Part shown: one piece after another, positions 11,133-22,359 of the stretch | How positions within the stretch are numbered: the stretch's first letter is position 1 | Layout: every line of letters begins with the position of its first letter | Assembly (NCBI GenBank): GCA_946902875.1 | Contig: OX336336.1 | Span: 7,410,545 to 7,474,544, forward strand | Source of the DNA: Nematopogon swammerdamellus | Lineage: Eukaryota > Arthropoda > Insecta > Lepidoptera > Adelidae | Reading direction: 5' to 3' | DNA length: 64,000 bases | The notes under the pieces: generated by a model | Seen by the model: the letters and a program-made list of their open reading frames with translations, nothing else | What the model was told of the DNA's origin: nothing | Database searches by the model: none | Position numbers and translations under genes: made by a program

Positions 11133-11623
11133 AGCGGACGATTCGTTTGGTACTCTAAAAAAACTTAATGAATCCGACGAACGAACGAAGCGAACGGCAA
11201 GACGAAGAACGGCAAACAAAACAAGTAACAACACGCAACTGTTAGAGGATTCTTTGGTTAGAGGTTAGATTGTCGAACTGATGTTTTATTATATTTTCTT
11301 TGGAACTGATTTGACACTTGTAACTTGTTAGGTACGCTTAAGCTCACGCCATAAGCTACTAATTAATCCGTAGTGTTGTCTTCTTCTAACACAAGTCACA
11401 TATGAGATAGCACAATGCGAGCGCAAACAGTCAATATGAACAAACCCTATTTTGTACCGTAGACAATATTTATTCTATACTGTGTTGCCACAAAAAAGCT
11501 AAATTCGAGTTTTAGTTTAGTTCGCGATTGTTGTGGCACTCTGAATAGACAAGAGTTTATTCTTCGTGTTATATCAAATACAAGTGTTATGTTAAACCGA
11601 TCTAGTCCTGGGTTAACCGCGTG

Positions 11624-11639
11624 ACTCTGAATAAGGCTG
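11624..11639 (-). repeat. Right terminal inverted repeat of the Harbinger element
   Basis: Reverse complement of the left end with one mismatch at the second base, followed by TTA at 11640-11642. An inner inverted copy CTCTGAATAG lies at 11539-11548. Confidence 0.85.
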
Positions 11640-11730
11640 TTAACTGCTAAATTCAACACTAAAAGCTACACAGAAATCCTCAAAGAATAAATTCTAACTC
11701 CACATTCACAGATCTAAACAAGTCTTATAT

Positions 11731-12004
11731 GGTGGTTCGGATTCCACCTTAAACTGTACATAGGTCCCTTCCCTTCTTACCTTTGCTAGGGGGTAGGGTT
11801 TATCCCGGCCGGGTTGGTACCACCGCACTGAGCGAAACGTCGGTCGAAACGGCTATGTAAATAGTTCGTGTTTTCCGTCCAGTTCAGTATCTCGCCGACA
11901 TGAAATGAAGGGAAGCACTGACATGGCACCTAGGTCACCCGGTGTTATGGGCTGACGTCACGGATGTTGTAGGTGATGTAGCCAACTGTGTCAGTTTCCA
12001 TAAA
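11731..12004 (+). mobile_element. SINE (5S/tRNA-headed family), 5'-truncated
   Basis: Begins at the box-B-like TGGTTCGGATTCCA and runs to GATGTAGCCAACTGTGTCAG and an A-rich end. Lies 90 bp right of the Harbinger element. Confidence 0.8.
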
Positions 12005-12289
12005 ATATATATATATTCCTGGGAGAGATCTCGTCCAAGTTTATACGCTCCGTAAACTATATAACCACTCGATTAGCATGTAAATTAACTGTTTCAACTC
12101 CGCCATATATCATCTAAGCTTATCTGGATACTGAAGGTTCGCTTCGCCTAACAATATATAAATATGTATATAGGTAAATATATCTATATTATTAATTATA
12201 TTTATTATATTATATTCTGATAAATTAGAATAAGCAATTGTCCATAATTTACATTTGCCCATTCACGCCACTTTTGAAAAACCCCAGGC

Positions 12290-12520
12290 TGTAGTTGGAA
12301 GAAAAAAGATGGCCAGGGAATGCGTTCGACATTCTCCCGGTTCTGTGAATAAAAGACCTAGAGAACAGAACCGGTTGGTGCACATCCGTGGTAAGTCGAT
12401 TGAATAGGGGTGTATCCCCTGTCCAGTACGCGTAGTGATGAGGTAGAATGGGAACGGCGCGGCGTAATCGCGTTAAACAGCTCCTCCGAATATTATCTGT
12501 AATACAGAATTTTTTAACCT
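12290..12520 (-). mobile_element. LINE 3' end fragment (GRHGIRNP type)
   Basis: Shares GAACCGGTTGGTGCACATCC, GTGGTAAGTCGATTG and CGTTAAACAGCTCCTCCGA with 30200-30600. The reading frame is broken. Confidence 0.6.
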
Positions 12521-12544
12521 ATACTAAACTTATCAACCAAGAAC

Positions 12545-12755
12545 TAAGCCAAAAGCGGTCAAGTGCGAGTCGAACTCGCGTGGAGAGTGCTCCGTACCAT
12601 TCCGTTTTCCGTGAGAATTTTAAGACTTAAAGTTATCACGGAAAACGTTTATTTAGGTTTACCTGTGTGCAAAAGAGGCCCTATATTCCTCTTTTTTTTT
12701 TATTAAACCCAGGAGATAAGGGAAGGGTGCTAGTTTTTTTATATTTTCTAAGATG
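12545..12755. repeat. Fragment of CAAGTGCGAGTCGAACTCGC repeat
   Basis: AAGTGCGAGTCGAACTCGCG is the end signature of the widespread GGAACCCTAAAA family. The rest is diverged. Confidence 0.5.
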
Positions 12756-12759
12756 TGGG

Positions 12760-13072
12760 CCGTGTGGGGCCGGTACTTTAAAAGAATAGCCCCACTGCAT
12801 CTCTTCCCGTGCATGTTGTAAAAGGCGACTAAGGGATATGACTCCCTTCTTATATTACTAGGTGGTAGGGTTTAACCCGCCCGGGTTGGTACCACCGCAC
12901 TGAATGAAAGGTCGGTCGAAACGGCTATGTAAATAGTTTGTGTTTTCCGTCCAGTTCAGTGTAACCGGCACGACCGAAGGGAAGCACTGACGTGGCACCA
13001 AGTTCACCCGGTGTTATGGGCTGACATCACGGATGTTGTAGGTGATGTAGCCAACCGTGTCAGTTTCCATAA
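12760..13072 (+). mobile_element. SINE with swapped head, best full copy
   Basis: The head GTGTGGGGCCGGTACTTTAA ... GGCGACTAAGGGATATGACTC matches the other repeat family (21656-21800). From ATTACTAGGTGGTAGGGTTT on, it is the 5S/tRNA-headed SINE body, ending GCCAACCGTGTCAGTTTCC and an A-run. Confidence 0.8.
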
Positions 13073-14077
13073 AAAAAAAAAACGTCTTAAACTTAACATT
13101 TTAAATTAGAAAATAAAACATATTTGTATTTCTTATAACGAGTCCTTTCATTTGATGATGCACTTGATGCAATTTTTTTTTTACTAAACTTCCTAATTTG
13201 TCTTCCTAAATTTACCCCCCAAATCGAAATTCCTTCATTTATCCTTATGCAACAATATGAAACGAATTTCCATTTTTCTCGTCCAGTAGATTCGGAGAAA
13301 ATATGGTATGACAGACGAACAGACAGACAGATACGTGACAGACTTATAAGTTGTTATTAGGGTTCGGTTTTTTTTCCACTATTGAGGTACGGAACTGATT
13401 TTGTGCACAGTTTATAGAGTTCACAGTAAAAAAATATTTATAAATCTCATTGAGTTTCCGATTTACATTTAAATTTAGAAATGTTAACGGGAATTCCTAG
13501 TAAAATACACTATGTTGTTTGTCATATCAGATTTCCTTTAATTTTGAAATATTATGTGGTTTATGGTCCAGCTAGACGTTACCATCGTTTAACAGGTTTT
13601 AAAATATTACATGAAGTGTTTAGTTTATTTATATAAACATACTACCTACTCACAGTTTCGTCGAAGCATAAAACCGAAACTATGCCGGCTAAAACCTGAA
13701 CTCACTCAGAACTACTCATTCGCTCAAAAACTCCGCGTCCATCATAATTTCAATAAAGTGCTCCCGGTATACTAGCCGGTCACGGCATCCCGAAATTTAA
13801 TATTCGTCGAGTTCGGAGCTTATCGCAAAGTCCAGGCCTACCTGGAGCAGTCCGGTGACTCTGAACTGCGAACGAGGACCGAAACTTTACAACCGCATTC
13901 AAATTCATTGAGCCCCCTTGGACGAATATTTGATATGTTGGGACTTCAGAAGGATCGCCCTGGCTATGACGTTATTGTGAATGAGATCGACGTTGAGCGA
14001 AGATGATTTTGCAGGCATAGAGACAAAGGGCAATACGAAAATATAAATATAGGCAAGGGCAATGATATACGGGGTGA
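13073..14077. other. Mostly unassigned sequence, one repeat fragment
   Basis: A degraded GGTTCGGTTTTTT/CAGACAGACAG fragment lies at about 13290-13400. The rest shows no gene or repeat I recognise. Confidence 0.45.
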
Positions 14078-14400
14078 TTTTTAGGTTTCCGTACCCCGTA
14101 CGGAAGCCTATTACGAAGCGTACAAGGTCTCTCTGTCTGTCTATCCGATCGTCCCTCCGTCCGTCCGATGAGTGTATGGAACCATAATAGCTAGCCCGTT
14201 GAAATTATCACAGAATGTCCGTTATTTTGGTGGATATACCAACAAATAATTTAAAAAAATCAAAACTAAAAATGAAGGGGGGTCCCCATGTCCCCATACA
14301 AGAAACGTATTTCAACATTTTTTTTTTGTGGTGTGGAAACCTCGATGCGCAGGTACGACTCGCATTTGGTCGGTTTTTTTACCATGGCGGCCCTTTCCGG
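14078..14400 (+). repeat. GGAACCCTAAAA/CTGTCTGTC repeat family copy
   Basis: TTTCCGTACCCCGTACGGAA, then CTGTCTGTCTATCC, GCCCGTTGAAATTATCACAG and CATTTGGTCGG, in the same order as the copies at 19530 and 22360. Confidence 0.7.
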
Positions 14401-14432
14401 GGGTCAAACTGTATTAAAAACTAAGTTTTTTT

Positions 14433-14640
14433 TTTTATGTTATCCGGTATGAGTGGCTGAGTCGGAGGGGCCAAAGCACATGATCCGACCAGCCAATATC
14501 ACCTCCGAGTAGATAGGTGCCATACCGGAGTCTTCCCTGAATTGCTGGCTATACTGGACTAGAGTAGAGGAGAATACAACCGAAGTTGCTATACGGCCGT
14601 CTTACATCCAGTACAGTGGTAACAACCCAGTATACACAAG
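14433..14640 (-). mobile_element. tRNA-headed SINE body
   Basis: Reads GGTATGAGTGGCTGAGTCGG, CAGCCAATATCACCTCCGAG and GCTATACGGCCGTCTTACAT, the minus form of the SINE with an intact head at 46529. The head is missing. Confidence 0.75.
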
Positions 14641-15240
14641 TATACAGAGAAAATAAATGCAGTCCTATAAGATTCGAATAGACAAGAACATCTAAGGCAG
14701 ATCACATTAGGACGAGCCAGGCTTACAATGATCATAAAAAACTTGCCAAGTGCGAGTCGAACTCGCTCAACGAGGTTTTCGCACACATCACGGAATATTA
14801 TCGAATATACGTACTGGAAAATGAAGAGGCAGTATTAGGATTAATATAGTTAAAATGTCTATAATTAGAGGGGTTAATAATTAAGGGGAGTAGGGCATAA
14901 ACCTTTGGGTGACGAGGAATAAAATACAGAGAAATAAATAGGGGTAGCGTAAGTGAAAGGGAGGTGTTATACGTGTTTTATTTTTATTAATATGTACATA
15001 CGATACATGTAACATACATACAATGTATACAACATAGATACTACAAACAAATAATAAATACTGTAATATACTAATCCACAAGTGAATAATAAAAAATGGG
15101 GAAAATTTTTTGGTAGAATTTCTTCAATGATTTTTTTTAAATAATTTAAACTTTGGGAGTGACGGACGTAGTGCGGCAGCGAGAATATTTAAATATCAAA
15201 ATTACACAGCTTTACGACTGAAACTGAATGCGCTATAGTT
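14641..15240. other. Unassigned AT-rich sequence
   Basis: A short AAGTGCGAGTCGAACTCGC motif lies at 14747-14766. Otherwise nothing recognised. Confidence 0.45.
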
Positions 15241-15362
15241 ATCTTGTTCGAATGCTTTGCTGGACGTGGTGATCGGTGTTGTGCTGTATTTACCAAAACA
15301 ACAACACCGATTACTCTGCTTACCACAATAGTCGGCATATAGCGTGCGGTATGTATGTATAC
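15241..15362 (+). repeat. GGGGTAAGCA-family repeat fragment
   Basis: Contains GTGATCGGTGTTGTGCTG ... ACACCGATTACTCTGCTTAC, the stem-loop end of the family found whole at 21656-21990. Confidence 0.7.
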
Positions 15363-16135
15363 GACTGAAAATAAAATAATTACCACTTATGCAACTTTCA
15401 AATTTGAAACACCTTCCCAAGAATTAAAACACAAATCGAATCAAATTAATCTGCCAACACGCCTTATCACTTAAAATTGACTACAAATTGAATTAGCGAA
15501 AGGTCCGTTTTTGTCCAGACTACGCCCTAAAAACACCCCCATTCAATTACAAAGCCAGTGGCAGAACGCCCGAGTCTTACGCCCGATTTCGTCCCTATTC
15601 AAATGTCGGCCAAGGGCGACCGGATACGGAGGGTTCATAAAAGGGTGTGTGTTTGCTTTAGCTTGGCGGGAGCGAACCCTGACCTCTGCAGTTCACAAGT
15701 CTAAGCAAATAGCTCGAGATCCTTTCGTTTAATTAATTCCGGTCTGCTCTCGATAACGGATCGAGCACGTGTTCTAGTCGACAATGCTGCAACCGGATTA
15801 ATATTGGCTATTAGGGAGAAATTCGGGTTTGATTAAATATCCGCTTCTCTGGAGAATCACATTTTAGCGGTAGGAACGATGGCGTCTGTATGCTCCTGTG
15901 GGCTATATTTGCTTTCTGTGAGCATGGTTGGTTAGGTTACGACTACGGTTTCATTTAGTTTCATTAAGTGGATTATTTGTGTGTCTACGATGAAAATATC
16001 AGAGCTCAACTATTCCTCCTCGCGGACTGCCCTCTAAAGCGAACAACGCATTTTTTAATACTTCTCATAATTTGCGTAGGCTAGTTGCGATGCGATGTGA
16101 TATCTTTGGACAATTAAAATAAACATGCAATACTA
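15363..16135. other. Upstream region of the GABA-B receptor gene, unassigned
   Basis: Lower repeat density and more even base composition than the neighbourhood. Could hold regulatory sequence or a 5' UTR exon of the receptor gene, but no specific site can be named. Confidence 0.3.
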
Positions 16136-16387
16136 TTTTTTTATGTAACCCGGTATGGGTGGCTGAGTCGGAGGGGCAAAAGCACATGCTCCGCCCAGCC
16201 AATATCACCTCCGAGAAGGTAGGTGCCATACCGGAGACTGCCCTGGATTGCTGGCTGTACTGGGCTATAGGAGAACACAACCGAGGCTGCTATGCGGCCA
16301 TCTTACATCCAGTGCGGTGGTACCAACCCAGTCGGCTACAATTTGAGCCTACCGCCTAGTAAGGGGCAAGGGAAGGGACCTACAGTT
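16136..16387 (-). mobile_element. tRNA-headed SINE body
   Basis: GTAACCCGGTATGGGTGGCT to CCTACCGCCTAGTAAGGGG and the ACCTACAG end. The head is missing, and a second copy follows directly. Confidence 0.8.
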
Positions 16388-16690
16388 TTTTTTTATGTAA
16401 TCCGGTATGGGTGGCTGAGTTGGAGGGGCTAAAGCGCATGCTCCGACCAGCCAATATCACCTCCGAGAGGATAGATGCCATACCGGAGACTTCTCTGGAT
16501 TGCTGGCTATACTGGACTTTCCTTTCGTTTTACACCGGTTCCGAACTGTGAAGCAGCAGGTGTAGGTATGCACGTAAATTATTTCGTCATTGCTACACGC
16601 CGACGCGACAGTGTTCGAACCTCGGTCCTCTCACATGAGAAGCCGATGCCCAAACCACTCGGCCACCCGCCGGTTCATTTACTATTTTAC
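16388..16690 (-). mobile_element. tRNA-headed SINE with head
   Basis: The body is internally deleted. The tRNA-like part at about 16610-16675 reads on the minus strand with an A-box GTGGCCGAGTGGTTTGGGC and a B-box GAGGTTCGAA. Confidence 0.8.
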
Positions 16691-16921
16691 AAACCAACCT
16701 TTGGGATGGAGATAATTCACATAGTATCTTACGATGTGAATTTTGATAAGTGTAATTTTTTGAGAATTCAAAATGGATCGTTTAGGTGAATTTAGATAGT
16801 TTCGTCGTACGTACCCCGGCCGTTTTTTGATAAGTCGGCATTGTGCCAAAATTCGTTGGTTTGCATTTTAAAAATAAACTTAGCACGAAATCTCACCGAC
16901 TGTCTTCTTTATTTGTTACAG

Positions 16922-16966
16922 ATGGAATGAGAGGCGACGCAGCCGGCGGCGCGCAGTGACCGCACC
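16922..16966 (+). promoter_or_regulatory. 5' leader of the GABA-B receptor exon with two short upstream ORFs
   Basis: The acceptor TTATTTGTTACAG ends at 16921, so an upstream leader exon must exist. Right after it ATGGAATGA gives a two-codon ORF (16922-16930). A second ATG at 16927 overlaps that stop and opens an 11-codon ORF that stops at 16957-16959, eight bases before the annotated start. Such upstream ORFs usually lower translation of the main frame (inference). Confidence 0.5.
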
Positions 16967-17518
16967 ATGAAGGCGGTCCGCTCCCGCTCGCGCCTCAAGC
17001 CTCGCACACCCCACGACAGCGAGCCCCGCCCGCGCCATGCCACCAGCGGCATCCCCAACGCCCTCAAATACCTCCTTCTTCACGGGGTCTATTGCATAGC
17101 GGCCGCACTGCCAAAGACGCACCGAACAAACTATAGCATAATGAAGTACGCGCTAGTGAAATTAAAAACGAAATTGGCGCCCGACAGTGCATCGGTCGTT
17201 CGAACTTGTGTTATTAGAATTGTGCAATTATTAGTTAAAAGTGTACATACATACATACATGCGCGTAGGTGGGATAGTGTGAGTAGGTATCGGTTGAAGT
17301 CAATTGTGATGTTGTTGTTGTTGTTGTGCGGAAGCGGTGAGAGTAAGAGGCTGGAGGAGGAGTTGCATATCGGAGGGATCTTCCCCATGGAGGGCGAGGG
17401 CGGGTGGCAGGGCGGGCAGGCGTGCATGCCGGCCGCCTACCTCGCGCTAGAAGATGTCAACAAGAGGCCGGACCTACTGCCGGGGTTCACGCTCAAGTTG
17501 CACAGCAACGATAGCAAG
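16967..17518 (+). CDS. GABA-B-R1: GABA-B receptor subunit 1, first coding exon (partial gene)
   Basis: Start of the metabotropic GABA receptor, a class C G-protein-coupled receptor in neuronal membranes that pairs with subunit 2. The open frame of 184 codons ends at a GTAATT donor in phase 0. The last third is unmistakable: [20 protein letters not shown] then [20 protein letters not shown], the beginning of the Venus-flytrap ligand-binding domain. Before it lies a hydrophobic run [13 protein letters not shown], a likely signal peptide. The start is uncertain. The ATG at 16967 (ACCATGA context) gives about 120 unusual residues, partly over an ACAT microsatellite, before that signal. An ATG at 17309 would put the signal at the N-terminus, and an unrecognised intron is also possible. 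Confidence 0.9.
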
Positions 17519-18404
17519 GTAATTACGAGTATCTGTAGTCACTTATGTCTCTCTATCACTGTCTATCTTGCCTGCTGAAACAGAGATAGGAACATTCTGA
17601 AATTGTTCTTTGTGTCTGCTTCAAATAAAACAATAATTAGTGCTAACGCGGGTATATTTTAAACGCAAACACAGTTCATTTAATTTTTTACACATTTATT
17701 TTATGCTGCATTTAATCATCTGATTTGAAGTAAAATCATATTACTTATGTCAGTATTTTTTTAAATTCCTATTTGGCGCGAATGCAGCCGCGGGAAAAAG
17801 CGCTATATTATAATTTTGAGAAGTATGAGTGTCAATATTACATTATGATATGAAAATCAATAGATTTTTTCTTTTGTTCGTGCCTTCAGATTCGGATAAC
17901 ATATTTGCAGGATTTCATTTCGTTTAAGTAAGCACATCCATCTGCCACTCACATAAATATTCTACGTAATAATAATATTTTCACTAAGCTTAAAAGGTTT
18001 CGCATTATATTGTAATAAAGGTAAATCTTACCAAAAGCGACAGAACCAAATTCGCCTTAGGATAATCTCGACATGAAACGTACATATAGCAGACATATTG
18101 CAGGCGAACTTCACTAATTGGACGTCAAGTTAAATAACCGGAGCAAAAAAATAGGACACAACTTTCTCTCAAAAAAGTCGCCGGGAAATTCTTGAAGCGC
18201 TTAATTCGTTAGCCAATTAAAGAAGCGAAAAGGATTTTAAGAGAATTCGCGGCAAATATTTTCGTTTAATTTTTCTTTGATATTTCTGCACCAGTATCTT
18301 CTCGGACAGGCTCAAGGATCCTTTCAAGTACAAACACCGAAGCTAATCGGACCGCAAACTTAAAAATTTTAGAAATGCTAACACAGTTACCTCTTCCTCA
18401 ACAT

Positions 18405-18690
18405 AATCTTTTTTATGATTCCGTAACTTAAAAGTTAAAAACGGTACTCTTATAAGATCACTCACGTGTCCGTCCGTCTGCCTTTTTTTACAATATTAAG
18501 TTCAGTGGTCAAGCTTCAAGTGATATAGCTAAAATGTGCAAAATATGACCGTCTTCATCTGTTCTCTTAGGTTTTTAAAGCTAAAATTTTTATATTATTA
18601 ATTAGTAGTTATTAAGTATTAGTCAGTAGTTATTACGCCATAGATTATAGGAAAATTGCAGGTTTACGTTTTTTCTATAATGTAATATCA
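18405..18690. repeat. Degraded GGTTCCGTAACT repeat family copy
   Basis: Shares AAGTTCAGTGGTC, AGCTAAAATGTGCAAAA and TGTTCTCTTAGG with 20780-21270. Confidence 0.6.
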
Positions 18691-19529
18691 AAATGATAAA
18701 TAGATGCGGCAAAAAAAATATGCGTGGTTACGTGGAATAAAATTTTTTTACGCTACGCAAATTACGGGGCTTAAATTACGCTCAGTGTGTCGCTATGCGA
18801 ATGCACACAATTTGCTTCAGGTGTCTCGTAACACGCGTGTTACGCAGCAAGCCCACAAGGACGTGAGTTTACTAGTGGGTCGGAAATATTTTTTTAATTT
18901 CGTATTTGTCACACCATTTTAGCTTTGACCGGCGAATGTATGCATATTCATCTCTTTTGAATTCTTTCCGGACCTCCATTTCGAGGTGAGGGTGACACCG
19001 ACCGACGTCGTCCACAATTCGTGTTAATTTCTATTTATAATTAAAACAGCTCAAATATCCTTGTTAATCGTAATGAAAAACGACTCAGATGGCAGCGGCT
19101 AGAATTCGTAATGACTTTGTGTTTTCCATTGAGTTGTTCCCTTTCTCTTCTGCTTAGCGTCTGTAAATACTAGCTGCTTTTGAAGGGTTTATCTTTCAAG
19201 AAAAGTAATCTTTCTAATCCTACAACTTGTGAAATAAACTATGAACAAATTTATCCATTCAAATCTAAACAATACCTACTAAAATTTATGTATTTCGAAT
19301 AGAATAGATTAAAAACACTTTATTGCAATTAATTGAGAGAAGAACAGTAGTCGTAAATACAGGAGTGCACAAAGGCTCATTTATTACTGCAAGTTATTTC
19401 TTCCAGCCAACCTTGCTGTGTTTTCCTTAAGCAAATAAAATTATATATGTAGTTTCTTCTTGTCTTCACTAGCGTCTTGCCCGTGTTAAAATCTACCACA
19501 ACAAACGACAAGTTTATGTCATTGTTTTT

Positions 19530-19575
19530 AGGATTCCGTATCGGGTACGAGACCCTAAGCCTACGCCGTCTGTCT

Positions 19576-19606
<31 letters not shown>

Positions 19607-19925
19607 CGAGGGATGTATCTCTTGAACCGTAATAGGTAGCCCGTTGAAATTTTCACAGAATATGTGTTATCATGGCCGATATAACATCAAATAATAAAAA
19701 TAATAAAACGTAAAAAATTCACGGGTGTTCCCATAGAAGAAACCAAAAAGTGTATGCGTGCGCGCCATCTACCGAATAGATTATGAAGCATTTTAACTAG
19801 TCATGACATTTATCTAACATGAAGCATTTCATAAAACGCCATCGATGGCGTGAGTGGCGCTAGCCATGACATGGCGATACGGAACCCTCGGTGAGTGAGT
19901 TCGACTCGGACTTGGCCGGTTTTTG
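19530..19925 (+). repeat. GGAACCCTAAAA/CTGTCTGTC repeat, long copy
   Basis: GATTCCGTATCGGGTACGAG, a (CTGT/CCGT)n tract, GCCCGTTGAAATTTTCACAG, GCGCGCCATCTACCG, GCCATGACATGGCGATACGG and CTTGGCCGGTTTTT. The same blocks occur in reverse at 26905-27405. Confidence 0.75.
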
Positions 19926-20326
19926 TTTATTGTATAATTTCATCCATAGGTAGGTAACCTACGCTTGGACATGTCGAAAATTTTTACAAACTTACAAACT
20001 TCGCAAGTCACAATGTTTTATTAGTACCTTATAAGTATTATATTAATAGGAACTTAACTAATTAACCCATACTACCGCTCACAAGAGCAGTAATATTTAC
20101 AGCATAAACATAAATACTTAAGGATCTGACCACTCTGCCTTTTTACATTTCCTATATCTGGTGTATAGTGCCATCATCAATTTTAATTCTTAAATATATC
20201 AAATCTAATGAATGACGACAATTAGTAAACGTAGAAGTGTCACAGTTCTAAATAGTACTTACTATACTATTTCAGTTGAAAAAACTCGTCAAAAACCAGT
20301 AACAATTAAACTGTTAAAACTAATGT

Positions 20327-20413
20327 AATAAAGGTGAATTTCACTTAATTTCAATGGCCAGAAAGTTGATTAAACTTTCTGGCCATTGAAATTAAGTGAA
20401 ATTCACCTTTATT
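20327..20413. repeat. Near-perfect 87-bp palindrome
   Basis: Arms of 41 bp (start AATAAAGGTGAATTTCACTT) pair without mismatch around the 5-base loop GATTA. No protein coded. Confidence 0.85.
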
Positions 20414-20779
20414 GTATACCTGTATCACGATTTTACCACAAAATCGTGCTCTGAATGTTACGTCGCCGCTGCGAAAAAATCTGCAACGGTAGCATCGGTT
20501 TTACTGCAGCAAATAAAGCGAAGTACCTCAATGCAAAAGAATTCAAAATTATATATCCGCTATTGTCATACATTGCATACTCAGCTGCATCCCCGACACA
20601 ATCATCAATTACACACAATTCGCATCGCACAGATAAAGATACGTAAGTTCATAAGTGCGACAGAGAAGTTACGCTCTGAGTGTGGTGTCGAAATGGCGGA
20701 TCAAACTTCTGCGGGGCGTAGGTATTGAGGCATCTTTACCGGTAGGTACTTTTAGATTGATTTTTTAACAACACTGTTT

Positions 20780-21270
20780 GTTTTTATGGTTCCGTAACTG
20801 TTGTTCTGTTTTCCGTCAGTTTCCATAAAAAAGTAGAAACTTGAAATTTAGCATAATGATCGGCATGATGACGTGCACATATTATATCGCTCGTCAAAAA
20901 CTAGATAACAAATTATTTTACATTAATATCTAGGGGGGCCAATTTGATACCTTACCAATAAAAAAAAAGTTTAAACTGACATATTATCGTGTGGGGTATC
21001 ATTTGAAAGAGCTAACTGCAAGGATTCTAAAATTTTACAATTTTAAGTACAGTGGTCTTAATAATACAGCTAAAAATGTGCAAAAAATTACCGTCGCCCC
21101 ACTGTTCTCTTAGGTTTCTAAAGCTACAATTTTTGAATTTCATAGGTTAGTAAATATTAAGCCATAGGTTACAGGAGGAAAAACTGCAGGTTTTTTCGAC
21201 AATGTAATATTTTCGGGAAAAAACATATATTTGTTTTAGTACGGAACCATAATTTGTGCGAGCCTGATTC
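20780..21270. repeat. GGTTCCGTAACT repeat family copy
   Basis: TTATGGTTCCGTAACTGTTG, GGGGGGCCAATTTGATACC-like block, GTGGGGTATCATTTGAAAGA and TACGGAACCATAATTTGTGC at the far end. Related to 18405 and 33040. Confidence 0.65.
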
Positions 21271-21655
21271 GCTCTGGGTCGCTTTTTGACGTGATAACGT
21301 CACGTCTTATAAATTGGTGAACACCGGCTGCACGCACGAAAAAGTTTCACGTTCCATCTGAGCCTGTGTGTGCAAGCGAGAGCGCGTAACAAGCGATAGA
21401 GAGGCACAATCGGCCCAAGTTATGACGTTATCACGTAAAACTATCGTCCGTAAACCGATATTTTTTATGTGTAAATCTTAGCTATCGGCATGGGCAGTAA
21501 TTTAGTGAATGAAGCTGAAATTCCTTAAGGAAGTGAAGTATATTATTATTCTTTAGTGCGGCCTACAGTTGGCGCATGTCAGTCTGCTTATATAAACTCA
21601 TGATTACAACTTTAAGACGCGTTGCTTTTTTTTCTACCCTATATAAAACTATACT

Positions 21656-21990
21656 GTGTGAGGACGGTACATAAACAGAATAACCCCACTGCATCGCTCC
21701 CCGTGCATGTCGTAAAAATCAACTAAGGGATAAGGACAAGATACCGTGCTAAAGGGCGTCAGGGTAGTCACCTCTCACCTTGGCACAGTCCTTCCACAGA
21801 GTCATGCTACAAATGGGTAGATGGTAGATGCTTTGTGCCTTACTTTCTACTTGGTAGTTATATTGTCCGAATACTTTGCGAAACATCGTGGTCGGTGTTG
21901 TGTTGCAATTTACCAGAGTCCTGCACAACACCGATTACATTGCTTGCCCCGATTGTGTGGATACAGCGAGTAGTATGTACGTATATAAAG
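21656..21990 (+). mobile_element. GGGGCCGGTACTT/GGGGTAAGCA repeat, nearly full copy
   Basis: Runs from TGTGAGGACGGTACATAAAC through CACTGCATCGCTCCCCGTGC, GATAAGGACAAGATACCGTG and GTGGTCGGTGTTGTGTTGCA to ACACCGATTACATTGCTTGC. A 14-bp stem flanks about 18 bases near its end. The start of this repeat serves as the alternative head of the SINEs at 2514 and 12760. Confidence 0.75.
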
Positions 21991-22359
21991 CTTTGGCCGT
22001 AATGGTTATGTTATTTTTTTTTTATGTAACAAATAAAATAACTTTTCACGTACTCGCCAAGCCGATGGCCTTTCTATCCTTATGATTCCTTGCTCTACGA
22101 TGTCCGGTTGATTGTAGCGGAGTTTTTAAACCCCAGGAGAAGCAAACCGGGCGATATTAACCCTGAAAGCGCCCGGTACCCGACATTTCGTTCGGACTGC
22201 GCCAGACGGCGAAAATGTGGAATGTATTTTATTTTCACGGTTTTGTAAGAAAACTATCGGAGCGGCTGAAACACAAAATAGAGTATCTATTATCTGTAGG
22301 TACGTGAATATGAGTTGATTTTGTTAATTTGGTAACATTTTAGAAGGTTTAGCTAATAT

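Larger units (their letters stand above)
976..11639. mobile_element. PIF/Harbinger DNA transposon, apparently complete, with both genes
   Basis: The left end CTGCCTTATTCAGAGT (976-991) matches the reverse complement of the right end (11624-11639) at 15 of 16 bases. Both ends are flanked by TTA (973-975 and 11640-11642), the 3-bp T-rich duplication typical of this superfamily. Inside are a DDE transposase on plus (1291-4448) and a Myb/SANT-like protein on minus (11132-6173), the two-gene content known for autonomous Harbinger elements. At about 10.7 kb it is longer than usual. The excess is explained by insertions in introns and in the middle (SINEs, MITEs, LINE tails, a miniature LTR element) and by a tandem triplication at 7256-9154. 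No disabling mutation was found in either spliced frame. Confidence 0.9.

Noticed and set aside
17131..17427. 98-codon open frame on the minus strand opposite receptor exon 1
   Set aside because: Antisense shadow of the GC-rich coding exon; no recognisable domain.
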